Shown one piece after another: positions 1 through 4,609 of a DNA stretch of 9,435 bases (positions are counted from its first letter, which is position 1; the number at the start of each line of letters is the position of its first letter). Source of the DNA: Clostridiales bacterium (GTDB lineage Bacteria; Bacillota; Clostridia; Oscillospirales; Oscillospiraceae); contig JAJQET010000064.1 of the NCBI GenBank assembly GCA_021201515.1, positions 1-9,435 of the forward strand, in the 5' to 3' direction. A program made the position numbers and the translations under genes. The notes beneath the pieces are model-generated. The model saw nothing but the letters and a program-made list of their open reading frames with translations. It was not told where the DNA came from and made no database searches.

Positions 1-319
1 GGGCGGGCGCTCGCTTCACATCCTGCATCCATTCGGCGCCGCTCCGCCGGGCCGAACTTCTGATAGGATTAGTATATCATAAAAACCGGCCAAAGTATAC
101 CACCAATGCATCGGGAAAATAGGAAGAAAGTGGGAATTAATTTGGGAGTTCCCATGGTAAAAACGCCCAAATCGGAGGATTTTCCTTTGCTTTGGGAGAA
201 AGTGCGGGCTTTTTGTCGGCAGGTCACCGCCTGCCTGAACCGCTTCGCCTGTTACCCCTTTGGTGTGCCGAATCAAAACGAAGTCACGCTTAAAATAAGC
301 AGAACTAACAAAAAACAAA
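1..319. other. Non-coding upstream region
   Basis: No supportable gene is seen here on either strand. The first 60 bases are very GC-rich and hold an imperfect inverted repeat (TTCGGC at 32-37 with GCCGAA at 51-56). AGTATA occurs twice, at 71-76 and 94-99. A further inverted repeat pairs ATTTGGG (140-146) with CCCAAAT (166-172). The response-regulator frame stays open upstream to an ATG at 106, but that ATG has no ribosome binding site, the extra 90 residues look unlike any receiver domain, and the promoter at 320-348 lies inside the extension. The stretch is therefore read as intergenic. Confidence 0.6.
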
Positions 320-348
320 TTGCAAACAATCGGTTTCCATGGTACAAT
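320..348 (+). promoter_or_regulatory. Sigma-A-type promoter of the two-component operon
   Basis: The -35 element TTGCAA (320-325) and the -10 element TACAAT (343-348) are separated by exactly 17 bp, matching the vegetative consensus at 4/6 and 5/6 positions. Transcription would begin near 355 and leave a leader of about 20 nt with a purine-rich ribosome binding site (GGGGAAGG, within 362-371). This fits an ATG at 376 as the start of the response regulator and excludes the longer in-frame start. Confidence 0.7.
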
Positions 349-375
349 TACACTGGAATTAGGGGGGAAGGTGAA

Positions 376-1116
376 ATGGTTCGTATTGCGATTCTGGAAG
401 ACAATGCACAGTGCAGAAAAAGCCTCCAGTCATACCTGAAAAAGTACGCGGAGGAAAACCAGGTGCAATTTGACGTGACCTGTTATGACAACGGCATGAA
501 TTTTGTTTGCCGGGAGGAGGATAAGCAGTTCGACCTGATTTTTATGGACATTTCCATGCCCTATATGAACGGCATGGAGGTCGCCCGCAAAATGCGGGCC
601 GATGGGGACGATACCTTTTTGATTTTCATCACCAGTTTGGCGCAGTACGCCATTCAGGGCTATGAAGTGGACGCGCTGGACTTTATGGTCAAGCCCGTGG
701 GCTACTTCAACTTTTCCCTGAAGCTGCGCAAGGCGCTGCAAAAGCTGGCGGTGAAGCAGGTCCGCCCCAAAATCCCCATTCAGACCAGAGACGGCGTGCA
801 GATGATCGAGCTGGATCAAATCAGCTATATCGAGGTCCGGCAGCACAACCTGATTCTGTACACTGACCTGGGCGAGCTGACCATCCGTGGCACGCTGAAA
901 GAGATGGAGGGGCAGCTCTCCGGCTACGGCTTCGCCCGATGCAGCAACAGTTATCTGGTGAATCTGAACCGGGTCATTTCCATTGCCAACGGACAGGCCA
1001 AACTTCAGGACGGTTCGGAGGACGGCGTCTGGCTGACCATCAGCAGGCGCTGCAAATCATCCTTTGAATCGTCCCTGGTCACGTATCTGGGGAAGGGGGG
1101 CAGCACGTCATGTTAG
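376..1116 (+). CDS. LytTR-family response regulator (AgrA/VirR-like)
   Basis: A 246-residue cytoplasmic transcription factor. Residues 1-125 form a CheY-like receiver: acidic pair E8/D9, phospho-acceptor D58 in FMDISMP, T86 in the FITS segment and K106 in the VKP motif. Residues about 132-240 are a LytTR DNA-binding domain, recognisable from the IPIQTRDG strand, the ISYIEV strand and the F-R-x-NSYLVNLNRV segment. LytTR proteins bind pairs of imperfect 9-bp direct repeats spaced about two helical turns apart; such repeats lie upstream of the hydrolase operon at 2497-2528. The ATG at 376 is chosen because it follows the promoter and a GGAAGG-rich site and begins exactly where receiver homology starts (MVRIAILEDN). 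The gene overlaps the kinase by 7 nt, implying translational coupling. The family is certain; the regulon is inferred. Confidence 0.93.
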   Translation: MVRIAILEDNAQCRKSLQSYLKKYAEENQVQFDVTCYDNGMNFVCREEDKQFDLIFMDISMPYMNGMEVARKMRADGDDTFLIFITSLAQYAIQGYEVDALDFMVKPVGYFNFSLKLRKALQKLAVKQVRPKIPIQTRDGVQMIELDQISYIEVRQHNLILYTDLGELTIRGTLKEMEGQLSGYGFARCSNSYLVNLNRVISIANGQAKLQDGSEDGVWLTISRRCKSSFESSLVTYLGKGGSTSC

Positions 1117-2390
1117 ATTACCCGGAAATGATCTACGATTATATCCTTTGTATTGCGGCCGTCTGTCTGTTTGCGTGCTACTTACCCAGAAGAAAGCGGT
1201 TTGGCCTGCGGATGGGCGTCGGCGCCGGGCTCTCGCTGGCGTGTATCGCGCTGGTGGTGTACTTGGTGCGCCTGGTGCCGGAGGAGAGCCTGCTGTCCTA
1301 CCTCCGCTTCGCCAGCATCCTGTCGGTTGCCCTTGCCGCCGCCGTCGTCTATGGCGGTTGGGAGGTCAGCATAGGGAGGCTGCTGTTCTGCGCCGCCTGC
1401 GGGTGCGCTTTGCAGAATATGGGCAGCAATCTTCGCACACTGGTTGCCAGATATATCACCAGCGACAGGATCGTTCGGGAGCTGGTGCCGATGCTCATCG
1501 TCTTTGTCGCAGGCTATTACCTCTGGATACGGCGCACCAAAAAGGCCACTGCGGAGCCATCTGTGCAAACCGGGGTCATCGGTCTGATCTCCGCGTTATT
1601 TGTCTGCATCATCCTCCCCTCTCAAATGTATAAGTTTGACCTGGAGACAACGGCGATGGGCGTCCGGCAGATCGTGAATTATCAGTCCCTGTTCCTCGGC
1701 ATCCTCATCATCGAGACCCAGTTGGACGCGGTGGAAAACCGCAGCATCCTGAAGGACAACCAGCACCTGACGCTGATGCTCCAGGAGCGGGAGGATAAGT
1801 TCCGGGACGCCCAGGTCACCATGGAGCAGATCAACAACAAGTGCCATGACCTGAAGCACTATCTGATCTCCCATCCGGAGCAGGGCCCGATGGACGCGGA
1901 GATGAAGGAGGACATTCAGGAGGCCCTGACCTCCGTGGAGGCCCAGTTCCATACCGGCTGCGAGCCTCTGGACCTGGTGCTGTGGGAAAAAAGCCGCCTG
2001 TTCTCCAAGTACGGCATCCTCTTTGGGTGTATGTCAGACGGCAGCGTTCTCTCCGGTATGCGTGCCATCGACGTTTACGCGATTTTTGAAAACGTCCTGC
2101 AAAACGCCATCGAAGCCTCTGAACAGTGCGACCCGGACGAGCGGGTCATCAGCATGACCGTCTGCGGGAAAAACCGGTTCGCCCTGATCCATGTGGAGAA
2201 CCACTATGTCACCCCCGTGGAGCTGCGGGACGGCCTGCCCGTCACCTCCAAGCAAAACAGGGAGGAGCACGGCTTTGGCGTGGCAAGCGTGCGGATGCTG
2301 GCCCAGAAGTACAACGGGATGATGTCCGTCTCTGTGGAGGACGATTTGTTCAACCTGGATATTGCGATTCCGCTGGAGAAGAGCGCTTAG
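1110..2390 (+). CDS. Membrane sensor histidine kinase, AgrC-like GHKL type
   Basis: A 426-residue sensor kinase and cognate partner of the overlapping LytTR regulator. Residues 1 to about 204 hold six or seven hydrophobic segments (roughly 8-24, 36-55, 65-84, 88-104, 122-140, 153-171, 188-204) that form a polytopic sensor domain with no recognisable extracytoplasmic ligand-binding fold. A probable coiled linker (205-240) leads to the phospho-acceptor region NKCHDLKHYL, with H246 the likely phosphorylated histidine (HDxxH form). The GHKL ATPase domain shows an N-box ENVLQNAIEA (327-336) and a G-box HGFGVASVRML (387-397), typical of the AgrC/ComD/VirS group. The ligand cannot be read from sequence: relatives sense peptides, but no prepeptide gene is visible nearby. 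The ATG lies inside the end of the regulator gene (cATGTTAG). Confidence 0.9.
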   Translation: MLDYPEMIYDYILCIAAVCLFACYLPRRKRFGLRMGVGAGLSLACIALVVYLVRLVPEESLLSYLRFASILSVALAAAVVYGGWEVSIGRLLFCAACGCALQNMGSNLRTLVARYITSDRIVRELVPMLIVFVAGYYLWIRRTKKATAEPSVQTGVIGLISALFVCIILPSQMYKFDLETTAMGVRQIVNYQSLFLGILIIETQLDAVENRSILKDNQHLTLMLQEREDKFRDAQVTMEQINNKCHDLKHYLISHPEQGPMDAEMKEDIQEALTSVEAQFHTGCEPLDLVLWEKSRLFSKYGILFGCMSDGSVLSGMRAIDVYAIFENVLQNAIEASEQCDPDERVISMTVCGKNRFALIHVENHYVTPVELRDGLPVTSKQNREEHGFGVASVRMLAQKYNGMMSVSVEDDLFNLDIAIPLEKSA

Positions 2391-2416
2391 CGGCTTCCTG
2401 AAAATAGAATCGAAAG

Positions 2417-2453
2417 AAATGTGTATTCTGCTTATGTAGAATACACATTTTTT
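2417..2453 (+). terminator. Rho-independent terminator of the two-component operon
   Basis: A perfect 13-bp stem (2417-2429 with 2438-2450) encloses an 8-nt loop, and a run of T residues lies at 2448-2453. It sits 27 nt after the kinase stop codon and separates the regulatory operon from the surface-protein operon. The stem is AT-rich but long and perfect. Confidence 0.9.
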
Positions 2454-2496
2454 ATGCCCTTTTACGGCCGGCTATGAGGCATACCATACGAAGTCT

Positions 2497-2570
2497 GACC
2501 GCTTATGCCCGGAAATCGACCACTTATGTCAGGCACTTGGCACGATATGCCTCCGTTTTTGCTCGTTACG
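2497..2570 (+). promoter_or_regulatory. 21-bp-phased direct repeats, putative LytTR binding array
   Basis: GACCGCTTATG (2497-2507) recurs as GACCACTTATG (2518-2528) with a period of exactly 21 bp. The inner 9-mers ACCGCTTAT and ACCACTTAT match the published LytTR consensus [TA][AC][CA]GTTN[AG][TG] at 8 and 7 of 9 positions, and the 12-bp gap between them is the AgrA-type geometry. Two weaker copies continue in the same phase at 2539-2549 (GGCACGATATG) and 2560-2570 (TGCTCGTTACG); three of the four copies are followed by GCC and one by GTC. The array ends 8 bp before a poor -35 element. Binding by the regulator encoded at 376-1116 is inferred. Confidence 0.5.
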
Positions 2571-2578
2571 CCAAAAAT

Positions 2579-2607
2579 GCGCCAAAACAATCGGAACCTG
2601 CTACAAT
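2579..2607 (+). promoter_or_regulatory. Probable activator-dependent promoter of the surface operon
   Basis: A good -10 element TACAAT (2602-2607), the same hexamer as in the promoter at 320-348, has at 17-bp spacing only GCGCCA (2579-2584) as its -35, which matches the consensus at 3/6. A good -10 with a weak -35 directly downstream of phased repeats is the usual look of a response-regulator-activated promoter. Transcription would start near 2614, giving a leader of about 50 nt. Confidence 0.45.
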
Positions 2608-2664
2608 ACAAACTGTCCTTGGAACAGCTGTTTTGGAGAAATTCAACACGAAGGAGCGAATGTA

Positions 2665-3651
2665 ATGAAAAAAGAATTGACCCGCCTGATGTCTGCGATC
2701 CTCTGCCTGATAATGCTGTTTTCTTTGGCAGCCTGCTCTGGGGGGAGCAGTTCATCTTCTAACTCATCTTCCGGCTCATCTGCCAGCTCTGCCGCCAGCT
2801 CGTCTGATACATCCAGCCAGGCTGAGGCGGAGAGCACACCCACCAAGGAGACCGACGAGGGCTATGTGGAGCAGCTGGACGGCTACACGGCCACCACCCA
2901 TTGGGTCAAGGATGAGGACACCGGCACCAAAATCTTCGGCGTGTTCTACAAGCCGGATGATTTTGATGAAAGCAGCACCTATCCCACCATCATCCTGAGC
3001 CACGGCATCGGTGTGACCCACACCAGCTTTGACGACTACATCAGCTACTTCATGGAGCTGGGCATCGTCTGCTACGCCTTTGACTTCCCCGGCGGTTCCG
3101 CCACCAGCAAGAGCCGCGGCGACCTGTCGGAAATGTCCGTGCTGACCGAGCAGAGCGACCTGCTGAAGGTCATTGACGACGTGCTGACCCAGAGCTTTGT
3201 GGACACCAGCAAGCTGGTCCTCCTGGGCGAGCGCCAGGGCGGCGCCGTTACCGCCATCACCGCGGACAGCGTCAGCGACAAAATCGTGGGCGAGATCCTG
3301 CTCTACCCCGCCCTCTGCATTGCCGACAACGCCAGAGCCGAGTACAGCAGCCTGGACGAAGTGCCCGACACCATCACGGTGCGCGGCCTGTCCCTGGGCA
3401 AGATCTACTACGAAGACATTTGGGACATGGATATGATTGCAGAGGCCACCACCTACACCGGCCCCGTCCTGATTCTCCATGGCACCGCCGATGAGTCCGT
3501 CCCCTATGAATATTCCGAGCAGGCTGCGGAGCAGTTTGCCAACGCCACCCTGGTGACCATCCCCGACGCAGGCCACGGCTTCACCGCTGACGAGATCGCG
3601 GAGTATTTCCCGGAGATCCAGCAGTTCCTGGAGAACCTGGGCGTCATCTGA
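2665..3651 (+). CDS. Lipoprotein, cinnamoyl-esterase-like alpha/beta hydrolase lacking the catalytic Ser
   Basis: A 328-residue predicted surface lipoprotein. The signal peptide ends in a lipobox LAAC with C24 as the lipidated residue, followed by a Ser-rich tether (25-52) and an alpha/beta hydrolase domain (about 66-328). The layout resembles cinnamoyl (feruloyl) esterases such as Lactobacillus LJ0536 and Est1E: oxyanion-region SHGIG (112-116), DFPGG (140-144), a lid-like insert (about 225-260), acid D276 in LHGTADESVP and histidine H304 in DAGHGF. The nucleophile elbow, normally G-x-S-x-G, reads GERQG (188-192): the serine position is R190, codon CGC at 3232-3234, one base away from AGC. 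As written, the classical triad is broken although the fold, Asp and His are kept. It may be a pseudoenzyme, a binding protein, a recent null mutation or a sequencing error. AAGGAG at 2651-2656, 8 nt before the ATG, supports the start. First gene of the operon. Confidence 0.8.
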   Translation: MKKELTRLMSAILCLIMLFSLAACSGGSSSSSNSSSGSSASSAASSSDTSSQAEAESTPTKETDEGYVEQLDGYTATTHWVKDEDTGTKIFGVFYKPDDFDESSTYPTIILSHGIGVTHTSFDDYISYFMELGIVCYAFDFPGGSATSKSRGDLSEMSVLTEQSDLLKVIDDVLTQSFVDTSKLVLLGERQGGAVTAITADSVSDKIVGEILLYPALCIADNARAEYSSLDEVPDTITVRGLSLGKIYYEDIWDMDMIAEATTYTGPVLILHGTADESVPYEYSEQAAEQFANATLVTIPDAGHGFTADEIAEYFPEIQQFLENLGVI

Positions 3652-3746
3652 CAGTACATTGAACAGCAACGGATTGCATCCTATGAAAAACCGTATTTTA
3701 CGCACTGTGCTGCGTGAAAAAAATAAAAAACTGGAGGAAATAAAAA

Positions 3747-4514
3747 ATGAAAAACATCAAGAAGTTCCTGGCCGTTCCCACTGCAGCAGCGATGCTGATG
3801 GCCTGCCTGACCGGCTGCGGCAGCAGCGGCAGCTCCACCCTGCGTCTGGAGGGTGAGGACGCCGACCTGACGGGCTGCCAGGCCCAGGAGGATCCCTATG
3901 AGTATGAACGTTGGCTGCTGACCGATGAGGGCGATGAGTATGCCAAGAGCATCTTCGGCGCCGAGGCCAGCGGCGAGGGCCTGATGAACTACGACGGCAT
4001 CACCCGCAACCAGGTGGAGTCCTGGGTCGCCGACCTGGTCCTCTCCGACGACTCCTGCAGCAACGGCCAGTACCTCCGTCAGTGGGGCGAAGTGGGCGGC
4101 AACACGGTTGTCTTCACCTTCGAGTCCAGCAAGGAGACCACCGGCACCATCACCTTCAGTATGGCCAGCGATGAGTACAACTGGAACTCTCTGGAGACCT
4201 CCGACAAGGAGAATCTGGACCAGGCCATCTACATCAGCGTCAATGGCACCCTGCTGGACCTGTCCGGCATCGTGCTGACCGGCAGCTTTGACGACGTCAC
4301 CGAGACCGCCTTCCAGGATGTGGTGTTCGAGGACGTGAGCATCGTGAAGGGCACCAACACCATCGAGCTGACCGTCATGTCCTACGAGGAGGAGTACTCC
4401 TACGATACCTATGACACCGGCGAAATCGTCACCGTCACCGAGACCCGTGAAGTGACCAACGGCGCCCCCAACATCGACTATGTTGAGATCGCTGCCGACG
4501 CGACCCTGTCCTGA
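3747..4514 (+). CDS. Lipoprotein with CBM6/CBM35-like carbohydrate-binding module
   Basis: A 255-residue lipoprotein: Lys-rich N terminus, hydrophobic core and lipobox LTGC (C24 lipidated), then a short Gly/Ser tether. The mature part, about residues 32-250, reads like a single beta-sandwich of the CBM6/CBM35/36 group. It has an early LEGEDA segment (34-39) like the calcium-binding acidic motif of these modules, SNGQYLRQWGEVGGNTVVFTF (about 105-125, the gly-tyr-trp strand region), a central ISVNGTLLDL (163-172), an F-x-DVVFEDVSIVKGTNTIEL segment (189-208) and the characteristic ending NIDYVEI (242-248). No catalytic motif is seen, so a glycan-binding surface protein is the best guess; the family call rests on pattern recognition only. 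GGAGG (3733-3737) precedes the ATG by 9 nt. The 95-nt gap before it has no convincing promoter or terminator, so co-transcription with the neighbours is likely. Confidence 0.6.
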   Translation: MKNIKKFLAVPTAAAMLMACLTGCGSSGSSTLRLEGEDADLTGCQAQEDPYEYERWLLTDEGDEYAKSIFGAEASGEGLMNYDGITRNQVESWVADLVLSDDSCSNGQYLRQWGEVGGNTVVFTFESSKETTGTITFSMASDEYNWNSLETSDKENLDQAIYISVNGTLLDLSGIVLTGSFDDVTETAFQDVVFEDVSIVKGTNTIELTVMSYEEEYSYDTYDTGEIVTVTETREVTNGAPNIDYVEIAADATLS

Positions 4515-4522
4515 CACACCCT

Positions 4523-4567
4523 GAACAGTGCGGCGCAGACGGTTTCAGCCTGCGCCGCACGCTGTTC
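4523..4567 (+). other. Strong intercistronic hairpin without U-tract
   Basis: GTGCGGCGCAG (4528-4538) pairs perfectly with CTGCGCCGCAC (4550-4560), an 11-bp GC-rich stem with an 11-nt loop. Below a 2-nt bulge the stem resumes with GAACA (4523-4527) against TGTTC (4563-4567). No T-run follows, so it is a poor intrinsic terminator. It more likely stabilises the 3' end of the upstream message or sets relative expression of the two lipoproteins against the GH3 gene. Confidence 0.6.
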
Positions 4568-4582
4568 CTAAGCTGTTCCTAA
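4561..4582 (+). repeat. Perfect tandem repeat of 11 bp
   Basis: GCTGTTCCTAA is present twice head-to-tail (4561-4571 and 4572-4582), beginning inside the foot of the intercistronic hairpin and ending 27 nt before the GH3 start codon. The duplication could be a slippage product; because TGTTC can pair with the upstream GAACA in either copy, it offers two alternative registers for the base of the hairpin. Confidence 0.7.
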
Positions 4583-4596
4583 TCTGTGAATGACAC

Positions 4597-4603
4597 AAGG
4601 AGG
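4597..4603 (+). promoter_or_regulatory. Ribosome binding site that fixes the GH3 start
   Basis: AAGGAGG lies 6 nt before the ATG at 4610. An earlier in-frame ATG at 4586 has no such site and would put the ribosome binding site inside the coding region; starting at 4610 also gives a natural Lys-rich N terminus ahead of the membrane anchor. Confidence 0.85.
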
Positions 4604-4609
4604 TTTACG

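Noticed and set aside
71..99. Minus-strand promoter from TATACT/TATGAT sequences
   Set aside because: No acceptable -35 hexamer lies at 16-18 bp from either candidate, and no minus-strand gene start is visible in the remaining bases.
226..247. Autoregulatory LytTR site (ACCGCTTCG at 239-247) upstream of the regulator promoter
   Set aside because: It matches the consensus at about 7 of 9 positions but has no partner at 21-bp spacing, so a chance match is as likely.
16..318. Minus-strand open frame of about 100 codons
   Set aside because: It has no recognisable domain and no ribosome binding site, its composition fits translation of non-coding DNA, and it overlaps the + strand promoter start region.
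106..375. N-terminal extension of the response regulator to an upstream ATG at 106
   Set aside because: There is no ribosome binding site at 106, the extra residues are unlike a receiver domain, and a good promoter at 320-348 plus a purine-rich site support the ATG at 376.
3697..3720. Hairpin (ACGCA/TGCGT flanked by T and A runs) as a terminator after the first lipoprotein gene
   Set aside because: The stem is only about 5 bp before the flanking A/T pairs, and the bases after it on the + strand are A-rich rather than T-rich, so it does not look like a working terminator.
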